In this document: piece by piece, positions 25,532 to 35,154 of the stretch | Position numbering within the stretch: the first letter of the stretch is position 1 | Layout of the letters: each line of letters opens with the position of its first letter | NCBI GenBank assembly: GCA_964629645.1 | Contig: CAZVSU010000003.1 | Coordinates: 1 to 55,905, forward strand | Reading direction: 5' to 3' | Length of the DNA stretch: 55,905 nucleotides | From: JAAKFL01 sp964629645 | GTDB lineage: Bacteria > Chlamydiota > Chlamydiia > Chlamydiales > SLFE01 | Translations under genes and position numbers: made by a program | Notes under the pieces: model-generated | What the model saw: the letters and a program-made list of their open reading frames with translations, nothing else | What the model was told of the DNA's origin: nothing | Database searches by the model: none

Positions 25532-26285
25532 AGCAGAATGTGTGCTCTTCCCCGGCCACGTCAAATGAAATCAGCAAGACGTCCAGCTGCCTTTTGATCT
25601 GGGGCGGCAAGGCGATCTGAAAATTGGCAGCGTACGTTTCTCCCGGAAAAATCGTGTTGGCATCGAGATAGTAATCGAGGTATCCGACCGTTTTTCTTCT
25701 CTGCTCCCTTGAAATCAGCGCTTCTCGCCTCGCGGCGTCATCATTTGCCGCCTGATGCCCGCGCCACGCTGCATAGCGGTCGTAGGAGTCCTCTTTAGCT
25801 TCGATCACCCTATGCGAAAAGGTTGTCTCGCCGCAAGGCCTCATCTCTGTTTGGGTTTCAACTGCTTTTAAACGGGATCGGGACTTGGCGTTTTCCTCAG
25901 CATTGACGTGGTCCAAAACCAAAAGAGCTCCGGATACGGCTCGTTTCCACCAGGCGCGGTTTTCCGCGTTTCGAACCAGCTCACTTTTTGACACGACGCG
26001 TATGCGGCGGCCATATTGGTCTGTGACACGGAGATTGTGCGGCATCATAGTAATCGGATTCCCCGTCGTGTTCATCATGGAAAATGAGAAGCTGGCTCTA
26101 TCTTTTCTCAAGACGTGGTCGAGTTGAGCCACAGTGATCTGCACATTTTTTTTTGAACGAAGGTAGGGTTCGCCTTTTCGAAACACAATCTCGGTGCCAG
26201 GCTGTTTTGACGGCAACAAATACATGGTGTAGGCATCAGCAAAGCTCGTCAGAGCAAGAAAAACGAAAACAAGTAAAAGACGCAT
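25518..26285 (-). CDS. Exported hypothetical protein
   Basis: 255 residues with a signal peptide (MRLLLVFVFLALTSFADA). The ATG at 26285 has GGAG 7 bases upstream and is preferred over the longer reading to 26312. The mature protein has beta strands of an Ig-like or NEAT-like feel (SFSFSMMNTTGNPI, YAANFQIALPPQI, VLLISFDVAG) and a charged helical middle. A Cys-containing C-terminus (FCFSCR) could form a disulphide. No family is recognised. It lies convergent to the acetyltransferase gene with 14 bases of overlap. Confidence 0.65.
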   Translation of the reverse strand: MRLLLVFVFLALTSFADAYTMYLLPSKQPGTEIVFRKGEPYLRSKKNVQITVAQLDHVLRKDRASFSFSMMNTTGNPITMMPHNLRVTDQYGRRIRVVSKSELVRNAENRAWWKRAVSGALLVLDHVNAEENAKSRSRLKAVETQTEMRPCGETTFSHRVIEAKEDSYDRYAAWRGHQAANDDAARREALISREQRRKTVGYLDYYLDANTIFPGETYAANFQIALPPQIKRQLDVLLISFDVAGEEHTFCFSCR

Positions 26286-26404
26286 TAAATAACTCCTAAT
26301 CAAAATTATCAACTAATATACTCTTTTGTGAAATTTAAACGCAAATTTATTCTTGCTTAACAAGCTTTTTTTACTCTTTTAAAGATTCAACAAAAGGAAA
26401 ATCA

Positions 26405-27322
26405 ATGAATTTTGAAAGCTTATATCCTCCACACGTTTCACAGTGTTCTTTTGAGCAGCTCTGCTATGTCGAACAAGAGCCGTCTGCTCCAAGCTTTGAG
26501 CAGCTCGAAGAAAACAAAAGACGGCCAAATATTTATACCACAACCTCAGGCGGGCGACTCCATCTCGCTTTTGATGAAAATTATCTCGGGTCTGTGCGTC
26601 ATTATGACACTTTTCTTTCCCGTTTCTTCGCTTGGATCATGGGATGGTCCATGACAGTGAAAATTGCGACCAGAAAGTATGTTTTAGATAGAGAAGGCTA
26701 TGCGACACTCATAAGCCGCTTAAGTGATACTGATGGGAAAGCGCAAGACGCGGCGTTCGATCATGTCGCCCGCAACTCTTCTTTTTCATTTCGTTCGACA
26801 AAGCGCATGCAAAATGAAATTTCGCGTTATGACAGCCACGCACTTGGGATTGAACTTGCGCATGCACTCGCTAAAAAAGATGAGGAAGCCGCAATCCAAT
26901 TGATCGGCAAGGGCGCTGACCTTGAGACAAAATACTTTGATCGCGGGGAGTTCGGGATCTCATTCGGCAAGTGTGACACTGGCCTTTGGAGACATGAGCC
27001 AATCCGCTTCGACGCTTTTGAAGGGACCTCTATTCTTCATGCTTCGCGGAAAAATCTGACCAAAGTTGTCCAAGCAATCCTAAAATGGAATCCAAAAGCG
27101 GCGGATAGTCAAGGGCAAACCCTCTCCTTTAACAGAAAAGTCACGAGAAGGACCTCGATCGAAATGCGGCACTTTGTGACCACCTACCGAAGAAGAAATG
27201 GACGTTTGGCCGTTCGGCGGGTCCCCTACACAGCTCCTGTCGGAAGAACTCATAACGAAGACACCCAGCAAATTAAGGCCATATGGAAGCTTTGCAATGA
27301 AGGACGCCTTGTCCAGATTTAA
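26405..27322 (+). CDS. Ankyrin-like protein with PSAP motif
   Basis: 305 residues. AAAGG lies 5-6 bases before the ATG. Weak ankyrin repeats are visible at about residues 148-180 (ALAKKDEEAAIQLIGKGADLE) and 210-245 (TSILHASRKNLTKVVQAIL), with a loop insertion between. The N-terminus is disordered and contains PSAP at residues 26-29, the core of viral late-domain motifs that bind TSG101, and a repeated SFEQL. A short hydrophobic patch (FLSRFFAWIMGW, about 75) may dip into a membrane. No signal peptide. Likely an effector of type III export, from its class only. Confidence 0.55.
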   Translation: MNFESLYPPHVSQCSFEQLCYVEQEPSAPSFEQLEENKRRPNIYTTTSGGRLHLAFDENYLGSVRHYDTFLSRFFAWIMGWSMTVKIATRKYVLDREGYATLISRLSDTDGKAQDAAFDHVARNSSFSFRSTKRMQNEISRYDSHALGIELAHALAKKDEEAAIQLIGKGADLETKYFDRGEFGISFGKCDTGLWRHEPIRFDAFEGTSILHASRKNLTKVVQAILKWNPKAADSQGQTLSFNRKVTRRTSIEMRHFVTTYRRRNGRLAVRRVPYTAPVGRTHNEDTQQIKAIWKLCNEGRLVQI

Positions 27323-27341
27323 CTCTTGATTGTGCCCACGA

Positions 27342-28298
27342 TCAGACTCCCGCTTTATCGGCAATGTCGGCCAAAAGGAACAAATTGTAGGTGCGGGTGT
27401 AGGCATTCATGACCCGGTATGTGAAGGATGTATCCACATGGCTGTCGCCGACAGCTATTTTTTCCAAGACCTGGACCTTCGCTTTCAAGGGCACGTTATC
27501 TGTTGATTGGTCGCCGAAGAAAAACTCTTCAGGTAAAAGGTGGACATGGGAATCGAAATCATAGTAAGTCAGTTTTTCAAGGAGATCTTTTTCTTCGTCG
27601 CGAGGTGTGACAATAAAGCGCGTTTCTTCAGAAAGAAAGGGTCCGTGCTCTTGTATGATTTGGATGAAATTGCAAGTCGCAAGGGCCTTTAGATCAGCAA
27701 CGACAAACAATCCGCTTGAGATGTCATCGTATTGCCTTCGCATTTGATTGCTCAGAAGACAAACTTTTAAGTTGCCATCCGGCGACAAAAAGCGGCGGAA
27801 TACTTTCTGCACCTCATGTGCAAGGATAAGCTGTAAATGCTGGCAGCATTCGGCATTGGACACGAAACTCGCAAATAGATCCGCTTCCCGTTCGAAATAG
27901 AGAAGGGTATACGTTTTGGACACCCCGTCATGACTGAAGAAGACAACGGCAAAACGCTCAATCTTTTCTGCTACCTTTGCCACTATTTCATCTCTCAGAT
28001 CCTCCACTGTCTTGACGATTTTAACGGGACATGGAGCGTGATGATCGAGAAGGAATTGTAGGTGGGACTTCTGGCCGAGGTGGGTGACATGATCTGAAGG
28101 ACCCTGAATGGCCTTTTCAAGCTTCTCGTAAGCTTGCCGCGAAATGACAACAGAACCTGCTTCAATCACTTTTTTAAAGAAGTCGACGAAGTCTTTTTTT
28201 GTTTCGTAGCGCAAGACAAAGTCGCGAGCCCCCCGACCGTGCCTGGCCAGGTAGTATTTGAGTTCTGCAGATGGATTGGCAAATTGTGTATTGTGCAT
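27342..28298 (-). CDS. Hypothetical protein, weak YopJ-like resemblance
   Basis: 318 residues with no signal peptide or membrane segment. The stretch 112-220 faintly follows the YopJ/AvrRxv acetyltransferase core: TYTLLYFE with Glu136 recalls the catalytic Glu strand, and DDISSGLFVVADLKAL recalls the SECGIFSLALAKKL helix around the catalytic Cys. In that alignment Cys becomes Ser195 and the catalytic His falls on Arg115, so such a protein would be inactive or altered. The resemblance is by eye and could be chance. It lies in a block of ankyrin proteins. The start at 28298 is the only ATG offering full length. Confidence 0.5.
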   Translation of the reverse strand: MHNTQFANPSAELKYYLARHGRGARDFVLRYETKKDFVDFFKKVIEAGSVVISRQAYEKLEKAIQGPSDHVTHLGQKSHLQFLLDHHAPCPVKIVKTVEDLRDEIVAKVAEKIERFAVVFFSHDGVSKTYTLLYFEREADLFASFVSNAECCQHLQLILAHEVQKVFRRFLSPDGNLKVCLLSNQMRRQYDDISSGLFVVADLKALATCNFIQIIQEHGPFLSEETRFIVTPRDEEKDLLEKLTYYDFDSHVHLLPEEFFFGDQSTDNVPLKAKVQVLEKIAVGDSHVDTSFTYRVMNAYTRTYNLFLLADIADKAGV

Positions 28299-28395
28299 CC
28301 CAAAAAACCCCGTTTATTGATCCCGTAACGGTCATTTTTGTCTGACCCAAAAATTAAACAATTGAATGCAAAAGTCAAGCTCAAGGCGGCAATCA

Positions 28396-29460
28396 TCAAG
28401 TGCGGACGATATCGAGAAACCCTTTTTTCTTAGGTTCGTTTTTAAATAGAATGTCTTTGAGTTCAGGACTTAAATCGCTTCGCTCTTTAGCCACCTGGTA
28501 GACGTCGCGCTTTGATTGATCGTGAATTTTCGGATCGGCGCCGGATTCCAAAAGAAGTCGCACGCTCTTTGCATGATCGTGGAGGACAGCAAGATGCAAA
28601 GGGGTCTGGCCGTCGCTGTTGACGGCATCGATTGAGGCCTTTGCGTCCAGTAAAATGCGGGCTGCTTCGATATTATCGATCTTCACAGCAGCATGCAGGG
28701 GTCTTTCTCGATTGATGTCGCTCTCTTTGTCCGGGTTCGCGCGATTATAGATCAGGTAATGAACTGCATCGTGTTGGTGTTGCCCCACGGCGTAAAAAAG
28801 GGCTGTTTTGCCTTCTTCATCGGCGATGTCCGGGTCAACGTATCGCGAAAGAATGTTGAGCGCTTTGGCATGGCCTCTGCTCGCTGCCATATGTAGAGGC
28901 GTCGCCTTGTGCGCCCCGCCTGTGCACTTCGGGTCGGCTTTTGCCTTCAGCAGCTGTTCAATGACAGATGTCCTGTTAAATTTTGTGGCTGCAAAAATGG
29001 GAGCAAAGCCGCCTCTGTCAGCGAATTGAACGTCTGCCTTCGCATCGATCAAAAGGTCGACGATTGCCTCATTCCCGAGCGCCGCTGCCAGGCTAAGCGG
29101 GCTTGTTCCGGTAATGTGATAGTTGTTCTTTACGTGGGTCGCTTCCATCTGACAAAAGGTATTGACGTTTGCTTTCGCATCGAGAAGGAGAGAGACTGCC
29201 TCGGTATGTCCTTTCATGACGGCCGCATGCAAAGGAGTTTTTCCGTCGATCATTTTATCCCTTGAAATCGGCATTTCCAAAAGGACTTTCAGATGTTCAA
29301 GCTTACCTGTTTCCGCTGCGTCCTTCAAGAGAGCATATCGCTGGTCTCCCATGTGCGAGAGAAGCCAAATATCGCTCACCACTTTTTCTCGATTGACTCC
29401 CTCTAGAGGGGGAGCCGAGGGAACCGGAAGATCAAGTAAACAAGCGGGTTCTGACTGCAT
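28396..29460 (-). CDS. Ankyrin-repeat protein
   Basis: 354 residues, read from the ATG at 29460 with AGGAGG 6 bases upstream. Residues about 38-345 hold eight ankyrin repeats, seven of them good (for example DGKTPLHAAVMKGHTEAVSL and DGQTPLHLAVLHDHAKSVRL). Each is a helix-turn-helix of about 33 residues used for protein binding. The short N-terminal tail contains a PSAP motif (VPSAPPLEG), as in the protein at 26405. No signal peptide. Ankyrin proteins of intracellular bacteria are often host-directed effectors; the target here is unknown. A short gap of 59 bases separates it from the flavoprotein gene upstream. Confidence 0.9.
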   Translation of the reverse strand: MQSEPACLLDLPVPSAPPLEGVNREKVVSDIWLLSHMGDQRYALLKDAAETGKLEHLKVLLEMPISRDKMIDGKTPLHAAVMKGHTEAVSLLLDAKANVNTFCQMEATHVKNNYHITGTSPLSLAAALGNEAIVDLLIDAKADVQFADRGGFAPIFAATKFNRTSVIEQLLKAKADPKCTGGAHKATPLHMAASRGHAKALNILSRYVDPDIADEEGKTALFYAVGQHQHDAVHYLIYNRANPDKESDINRERPLHAAVKIDNIEAARILLDAKASIDAVNSDGQTPLHLAVLHDHAKSVRLLLESGADPKIHDQSKRDVYQVAKERSDLSPELKDILFKNEPKKKGFLDIVRT

Positions 29461-29519
29461 CAATCGCCTCCTTTTGTTTCACAAGATAATTCGAGCGGGA
29501 TTAAAAACAAATGGATGGT

Positions 29520-30710
29520 TTAGATATTTTGCGCAGCCGTCCAAGAACAGGTCCAAGCCGCCTGAAAGTTAAAGCCTCCCGTCACCCCGTCGATATCGAG
29601 GACCTCCCCCGAAAAATAAAGACCGGGCACCTTTTTGCTCTCCATGGTTTTAAAATTAACCTCGGAGAGCTTGACGCCGCCGCAGGTGACAAACTCTTCT
29701 TTGTGCGTTGTCTTTCCCGACATGTAAAATGCCGACCGCTTGATCCCCTCTGTTATTTGACTGCGCTGTTTCTTAGACAGTTCCGACCATTTTTCTTGAT
29801 CGCCAATGCCCCACAAGGAGACGAGCGCACGCCATAATTTTTTCGCTATTGGAATCAGCGGATCACCGGCCACTTTTTTATGCGAAACGCGGCGAGCGGC
29901 ATATGACACGATCTCATCTTGAGTGCGCCCCGGACACCAGTCAATCCAAAACGGCATCTCATAAGACGCATCGTGCAGCTCTCGAGCGGCAAAAGCGGAG
30001 AGCTTCAAGACAGCGGGACCGCTGAATCCCCAATGCGTGATCAAGAGAGGCCCTTGCTGGTCAAGCTTACCGGGAAGAGACACTTTGGCGTCGGGAACAG
30101 AAATTCCTGCGCAGCCATTTAAGGGGCAGCCCGGCACGTTAAATGTAAAAAGAGAGGGAACAGGCGGAGTCACGGTATGCCCAAGCTCCCGGGCAAGTTC
30201 GTAACCAAATCGGCTGCTTCCGCTTGCGAGAAGGACTTTTTTTGCTTCAATCGTATCGCCTGATTTCAACTGAAGACAGAAGCGGTCATGCACCTTCTCT
30301 AGTGAAACCACTTTCTGCCCTCTTTCGATCTTGACCCCTTGTCTTTCTGCTGCTAGCAGTAAGCAATCAATAATGGTTTGTGAGGAATCGGTGACGGGAA
30401 ACATCCGTCCATCTTCTTCAGTTTTTACGTCGACGCCCTGTAAGCTGAGCCACTCCACCATCTCCAAAGGACCAAAACGTGTGAACGGTCCCCGCAGTTC
30501 TTTTCCGCCCCGTGGGTAAAATTCGACGAGTTTTGCAGGATCGAAACAGTGATGGGTGACATTGCAGCGGCCCCCTCCGGAAATTTTGACCTTTGACAAG
30601 AGCGCGTTCGACTGCTCCAAAACTAAAACGTTCTTGGAATGTGTCGTGGCGGCGGCGAAGATGCCGGCCGCACCGCCGCCAATCACAACAAGGGAAAATA
30701 ATCGTTTCAA
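29520..30710 (-). CDS. NAD(P)/FAD-dependent oxidoreductase (HI0933/BaiN type)
   Basis: 396 residues. The N-terminal dinucleotide fold LVVIGGGAAGIFAA, KISGGGRCNVTH (family signature, about residues 43-55) and the C-terminal FSGEVLDIDGVTGGFNFQ (FAD contact) place it in the HI0933-like flavoprotein family of uncertain function; BaiN is one member. The start codon appears to be TTG at 30710, with AGGA upstream in good register. It lacks a membrane segment and would act in the cytoplasm. It probably shares no operon with the ankyrin genes on either side, since only its upstream neighbour lies close (52 bases). Confidence 0.88.
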   Translation of the reverse strand: MKRLFSLVVIGGGAAGIFAAATTHSKNVLVLEQSNALLSKVKISGGGRCNVTHHCFDPAKLVEFYPRGGKELRGPFTRFGPLEMVEWLSLQGVDVKTEEDGRMFPVTDSSQTIIDCLLLAAERQGVKIERGQKVVSLEKVHDRFCLQLKSGDTIEAKKVLLASGSSRFGYELARELGHTVTPPVPSLFTFNVPGCPLNGCAGISVPDAKVSLPGKLDQQGPLLITHWGFSGPAVLKLSAFAARELHDASYEMPFWIDWCPGRTQDEIVSYAARRVSHKKVAGDPLIPIAKKLWRALVSLWGIGDQEKWSELSKKQRSQITEGIKRSAFYMSGKTTHKEEFVTCGGVKLSEVNFKTMESKKVPGLYFSGEVLDIDGVTGGFNFQAAWTCSWTAAQNI

Positions 30711-30762
30711 AAAAAATCCTATAAATTGTAAAACACTATTTTACAATGTTTTAAGACATTTT

Positions 30763-31974
30763 TCAAGACTCTTTTTTCCCTCCCCACACTAAATGCCCGA
30801 ACTGAGCAAACGGTTCTGTCGGACTGGACGTGTTCAGCAGCTTCACGATTTTAGCGAAGCTTTTTTTCTCGGCAATATCTTTCGGCGTCAACCCGTGAGC
30901 ATCTTTGCTTTTTCGTTTTGCACGATTGTCTAAAAGTAATTCGACTATGGGGAGGTTTCCGTTTTTCGACGCAATATGAAGAGGTGTGGCCTTCTCAAGG
31001 TCGGTCGAGTTCACGACCGCTCCTTTTTTGATTAAATCTTCGACTAACTGGCGATCCCCCGTTTCCACTCCGAGGTGCAGAAGAGGCGGCTGATTGTCCG
31101 GCGAATCGCCGACCCGCCTGAGGTAAGTCAAGAGATTTTTGGCCGTTTCCACATGCTTATTTTTCACGGCGAGATAAAGGGGCGTCTCTCCTTTAAAGTT
31201 AGGTGTGTGAAAGTCTGCCTTTTTTTCTCGAAAGATTTCGATGAGTGTAAGACATCCCCTTTCTGCTGCTAGATGAACCGGCGACACACCCTTTGTTTTG
31301 TCAACAGCCATCACATCGGCCCTATTTTGACAAAGAATCTTCGCCGCAATACGATCTTCTCTCATGGCTGCGACATGCAAAGGTGTCCATCCCTCTTCGG
31401 AAAAAAGAGCGGGATCGGCGCCATTTCTCATGAGCAAGGTGATAGAATCGCAATGGCCATTGCCGACAGCAAAGTGCAGAGGCGTCCACCCTTTCGACGA
31501 TCTGAGATTTGGGTCGGCTTGACTGGTCAGCAGCACTTCACACATCGCGCTCCAACCCTTTTGAGCGGCTATATGCAGCGGCCCTAAACCGTCGCCATTT
31601 TTTTGATCGACAGAAGCGCCTAAAAAAATTAACATTTCGACACACTTAAATTTTTCTTCTTTGATCGCCGCAGAAAGCGGAATTTCGCCTTTGACCGGAA
31701 TATCAACCGGGACGCCAAAGGTCCGATTTAAATCGCGGATTAATTCCACCATTCCGGTCCTGGCAAAGTCAAGCATCAATTGATAGCTGTAATCTCTGTA
31801 GAGGAGCCGCAGAGTGATCACATCGAATTGATGTTTTTTCAACTCGTTGATTTCCTCAGTGAGAAAAGACTTTGAGAGAGGAGCCTCGGAAACTTTGGGC
31901 GCCCCTTTTTCTTTTTTAGGGGAGCATCGAGGCGAAGGAGGATTGGGGAAGAAAACGTAAGCAGAGGGATCCAT
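30763..31974 (-). CDS. Ankyrin-repeat protein
   Basis: 403 residues from the ATG at 31974, which has GGAG 6 bases upstream. The first 30 residues are Pro/Lys-rich and probably a flexible secretion or binding tail. From about residue 100 to 395 there are about nine ankyrin repeats (KGWTPLHFAVGNGHCDSITL, EKATPLHIASKNGNLPIVEL and others). It is the third gene of a possible run with the MauE-like gene and the host-attachment-like gene, all minus strand. No signal peptide or membrane segment. Partner unknown. Confidence 0.9.
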   Translation of the reverse strand: MDPSAYVFFPNPPSPRCSPKKEKGAPKVSEAPLSKSFLTEEINELKKHQFDVITLRLLYRDYSYQLMLDFARTGMVELIRDLNRTFGVPVDIPVKGEIPLSAAIKEEKFKCVEMLIFLGASVDQKNGDGLGPLHIAAQKGWSAMCEVLLTSQADPNLRSSKGWTPLHFAVGNGHCDSITLLMRNGADPALFSEEGWTPLHVAAMREDRIAAKILCQNRADVMAVDKTKGVSPVHLAAERGCLTLIEIFREKKADFHTPNFKGETPLYLAVKNKHVETAKNLLTYLRRVGDSPDNQPPLLHLGVETGDRQLVEDLIKKGAVVNSTDLEKATPLHIASKNGNLPIVELLLDNRAKRKSKDAHGLTPKDIAEKKSFAKIVKLLNTSSPTEPFAQFGHLVWGGKKES

Positions 31975-32025
31975 CAACAGCTCCTTTTTTGGCAAAACCA
32001 TAGACCGCGGTCGATTAAAAGCCAA

Positions 32026-32532
32026 TCAAAGAATGAGCATGAGAAGCGCTAAGGCCGCCATACCGAGATCTTCGGTCAAAGTTACAGTTGAAAGCGGGAC
32101 ATCAAGAATGGAACCCATACAGGGGCAGTTGATGTCGAGGCCTTTGTTCAAAGCTGTGGCAACGCCGACAGATCCGAATCCCATAAGGACAATCGTGGCG
32201 ATATAGGTAAAGACTGGAAAGAGAAATCCGATATAGAAAAGCCCAAGCAAAAGTTCAAGGCCCGGATAGATGAGCGCGTAGAGGCGCGACCTTTTGGCCA
32301 GCAGGTCATACATTTGAAAACCGTCGGCAAACGCAAAAGGGTGGAAGAGTTTAAGCATAGCAAATTGACAGAGGAAAAAACCCATGAAAATATGCATTCG
32401 CTGCCTAAGATCTCCCGGAGAAAAGACCGCAGCCAAGAAGGCGATCATAATCAAAACGAAAAGCGGCCAGTAATCACGCAAACTCTGACCCCGACTCTTT
32501 GACTGTTTTGCGAAACTCGGCTTTTCAGCCAT
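32026..32532 (-). CDS. MauE/DoxX-like membrane protein
   Basis: 168 residues with four membrane helices (about 24-40, 46-62, 84-118, 150-168). The CPCMG motif after the third helix and the following PLSTVTLTEDLG are typical of MauE-domain proteins, which in methylotrophs help form disulphides in amine dehydrogenase maturation and elsewhere pair with thioredoxin-like proteins. A redox role in the inner membrane is likely. Its ATG shares a base with the stop of the upstream gene (TAATG), so the two are translationally coupled. Confidence 0.75.
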   Translation of the reverse strand: MAEKPSFAKQSKSRGQSLRDYWPLFVLIMIAFLAAVFSPGDLRQRMHIFMGFFLCQFAMLKLFHPFAFADGFQMYDLLAKRSRLYALIYPGLELLLGLFYIGFLFPVFTYIATIVLMGFGSVGVATALNKGLDINCPCMGSILDVPLSTVTLTEDLGMAALALLMLIL

Positions 32533-32966
32533 TACAAAACCTCGGGCAGGTAGTGGCGTATTGTCTCTAAATTAAAATCGACGACATCTTTGTCAATTTT
32601 ATCTTTCAGGAGCTTTGATGTATTGACATGGAGTTTCTCGATGATCGCTCCTAGCATTTTAGGGCCGGCAACGAGAAAAAGCTGCTTCAGTTCGCCATCT
32701 TCTGTCAACCGAGTGAGCTTTTCAGCAATCTGCTTGGCAAACACATGCATCTCTTCATCCTGCGGCTCGATACTGCCCAAATGATGACGGCCCGCTCCCT
32801 GACTGTCATAGCTCCTGCCGGGCCTGTCGCTATCAATTTCGATTCCCCTTTTCCGGCTCTCCTCATGATCCATATTAAATTGCAGGACAAGGTCTTTGTT
32901 CGACTCCGCCTTTAAAAAATTTGCCTTGGCCTTATTCGCAACCACAATCCAAGTGTCTTTAAACAT
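32532..32966 (-). CDS. Host attachment (baeRF-type) family protein
   Basis: 144 residues. WIVVANKAKANFLKA at the start, the spaced GRSYDSQGAGRHH in the middle, and VFAKQIAEKLTRL followed by LFLVAGPKMLGAI are features of the family named for a protein required for attachment to host cells. Its fold is related to the eRF1 domain 2 (baeRF) and may bind ribosomes or RNA, so the attachment name may mislead. GGGGAGGG precedes the ATG. First gene of a probable three-gene minus-strand transcript. Confidence 0.75.
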   Translation of the reverse strand: MFKDTWIVVANKAKANFLKAESNKDLVLQFNMDHEESRKRGIEIDSDRPGRSYDSQGAGRHHLGSIEPQDEEMHVFAKQIAEKLTRLTEDGELKQLFLVAGPKMLGAIIEKLHVNTSKLLKDKIDKDVVDFNLETIRHYLPEVL

Positions 32967-33117
32967 AAAAACCCTCCCCTCTATTTTTTCTTACCATCAT
33001 TCGAATAAATTGAAAACAGCGCTCTTGTTCGCCTCATCCTACTCATGACCAAACTCTTGTCTCCACGGTTGGATTTTTCTTAGGAGATCGGATACACTGC
33101 GAAAAAATGGGATTTTT

Positions 33118-35154
33118 ATGAAAAAACCGATCTTTATTCTTGTTTTGTTCTCAATCTGCGGTCTTTTAGAGGCGAGTTCCTTTGAATCCCCCGATCCTGC
33201 CAATTTGTCGACAGGCTGGTGGGAAGTCTTTGCAGACAAAGAGGAAAATAAAGACCATCTCGAAAAATTAATAGCAGGACTTAAAGACTTTGAAAAGCAG
33301 ATGACCGGAAAAGCAGCCCCCGTCCTGAAAGTGGACATCAATCAGTTAATTTTTGCCGTCCAAAATGCGCAAAAAATGCGCCGCCGGCAACTTGAGTATC
33401 AGCCTATCTACCCTCTCTATCTCAATGCGTACACGATCGCCAACTGGCTCGATCTCATGTCTCGGATCAGAACATTGGAAAAAGAAAGAGCCGCCCTGCT
33501 GGAAAACAATAAACGGACAGAACTCAGCTTAACGAAAATGAGAAATGATCTGGACCGTCTGCAGCTCGAGTACGCGACATTGCAGGCGCAAACAGTTGAG
33601 AAGCTAAAAGCCGGACTCGATATTATGACGCTCAGATTCAATATTGATGCCGCAACGCACACCCTTACGCTGAACCAGAAAAAACTCGCCATGATGGACG
33701 ATAATTTATCTCAGCTCAGCGACGAAAAGCAAGTTGCAGGTCGCAATCTTGACCTATCGACACTCGATCCAGCGGCAATCAATCGAGAAATTGAGCAGAC
33801 TGACGCACTCCTCACCAAATTGAACGAAGAGCTATTGAACGCCGAAAAGCAATCGACAGGGTCTCTTGATGATCGGCTGTCAATCGGCATTGTGAGAGTC
33901 AACATCCTACAAGCCCAAGAATCCCTCGCGTTGCAAAGAGTGAAGCTTCTTTTTGCCAAATTGGATGAAAACGGAAACAAAGAAAAGATCACCAGCCAAC
34001 TCTCCAAGATCTCTTCAGCGGTCAACCGAATTGAGGACCAAGTCATGGATATTCAACCGATCTTGCGGAGCGTGACGGTGAACATCGGACAAGCGGAAGA
34101 AAAAACACTCCCCAAAATTAAAACCGTTTCCGATCGGCTAGGCGACCTGCAAGGGAGCCTTTCAGACCTTAAACTTCTTATGGGTCATCTGCAGGAAAAG
34201 GTGGTTTTGAAAAAACCCACATCCGAGCAAATTGTTTCGCGCATATGGCTGGAAACCAACAATGTTTTGACTCGGATTTGGGGGATTTCCTCCATTCGTC
34301 TCTTCCGCATCAATGACTATCCGGTCACTTTGTGGGTCTTGATTCGGGCCTTTCTTGTTTTCATCGGATTTATCGTCGCATCTAAGTACCTGATCTTTGG
34401 GATCAAAAAATGGAAGCCGCTCAAACGGAAAATCGGAAGTGCGAATCTCTATATCATCACAACCGTTCTTTTCTATGCGATGATCACGCTCGGCTTTGTC
34501 GCCGCCAGCGTGAGCATGGGCTTTTCTGCAACCAACTTTGTTATCTTGGGAGGTGCTCTTGGAGTGGGAGTGGGGCTCGGTTTACAATCGATTGTCAACA
34601 ACTTCTTTTCAGGCCTCGTGGTTCTTTTTACAAAAATACTAAAAGTGGGCGATATAGTTGAAACCGATGCCGGTTACCTGGGAAAGGTGCGCGCCATCAA
34701 CATGCAAAATATCCACATCCGTACATTCGACGGCAAAGATGTCGTGATTCCCAATGCCGAGCTCGTCAACAAGTTTGTCGTCAACTGGACCATGGTCGAC
34801 CCTTACGTCCGTTTGCATATTCCTTTCGGAATTCAATATGGCGCCAATAAAGATGAGGTGGAAAAAATCATTCTGGAGGTGGCTGAGTCGATTCCTCACA
34901 CGATCAACAATGAAAACATATGCCCCAAGCCTAAAGTATGGCTGACAGAATTTGCCGACAGCGCCCTCAACATCGAACTTGTGGTATGGGTCAACTTTCA
35001 AGACTCCACTTCGCGCGGCAGCATCACGGCCGAGTATCTTTGGGAAATCGAAAAAGGATTGAAGCAAAACGGCATCAGCATCCCCTTCCCGCAGCGCGAT
35101 TTGCATATCAAAGACTTTCCCGAAAGCCTCCTTCAAAAAAACTCTAACAATTGA
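33118..35154 (+). CDS. Mechanosensitive channel of the MscS/MscK type
   Basis: 678 residues. A signal peptide (KPIFILVLFSICGLLEAS) and a long periplasmic helical domain (residues about 60-380, coiled coil) precede membrane helices near 400-422 and 445-500. The pore helix and hinge are visible in the Gly/Ala-rich GGALGVGVGLGLQSIVNNFFSG (about 477-500), followed by the MscS beta domain (VGDIVETDAGYLGKVRAINM). It opens under membrane tension to release solutes during hypo-osmotic shock. The single strong start has GGG 6 bases upstream. Length and domain order resemble MscK/YjeP-like channels, in shorter form. Confidence 0.9.
   Translation: MKKPIFILVLFSICGLLEASSFESPDPANLSTGWWEVFADKEENKDHLEKLIAGLKDFEKQMTGKAAPVLKVDINQLIFAVQNAQKMRRRQLEYQPIYPLYLNAYTIANWLDLMSRIRTLEKERAALLENNKRTELSLTKMRNDLDRLQLEYATLQAQTVEKLKAGLDIMTLRFNIDAATHTLTLNQKKLAMMDDNLSQLSDEKQVAGRNLDLSTLDPAAINREIEQTDALLTKLNEELLNAEKQSTGSLDDRLSIGIVRVNILQAQESLALQRVKLLFAKLDENGNKEKITSQLSKISSAVNRIEDQVMDIQPILRSVTVNIGQAEEKTLPKIKTVSDRLGDLQGSLSDLKLLMGHLQEKVVLKKPTSEQIVSRIWLETNNVLTRIWGISSIRLFRINDYPVTLWVLIRAFLVFIGFIVASKYLIFGIKKWKPLKRKIGSANLYIITTVLFYAMITLGFVAASVSMGFSATNFVILGGALGVGVGLGLQSIVNNFFSGLVVLFTKILKVGDIVETDAGYLGKVRAINMQNIHIRTFDGKDVVIPNAELVNKFVVNWTMVDPYVRLHIPFGIQYGANKDEVEKIILEVAESIPHTINNENICPKPKVWLTEFADSALNIELVVWVNFQDSTSRGSITAEYLWEIEKGLKQNGISIPFPQRDLHIKDFPESLLQKNSNN

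Noticed and set aside
32532..32966. Adhesin function suggested by the family name
   Set aside because: The protein is small, cytosolic-looking and related to baeRF domains; nothing in it supports surface attachment.
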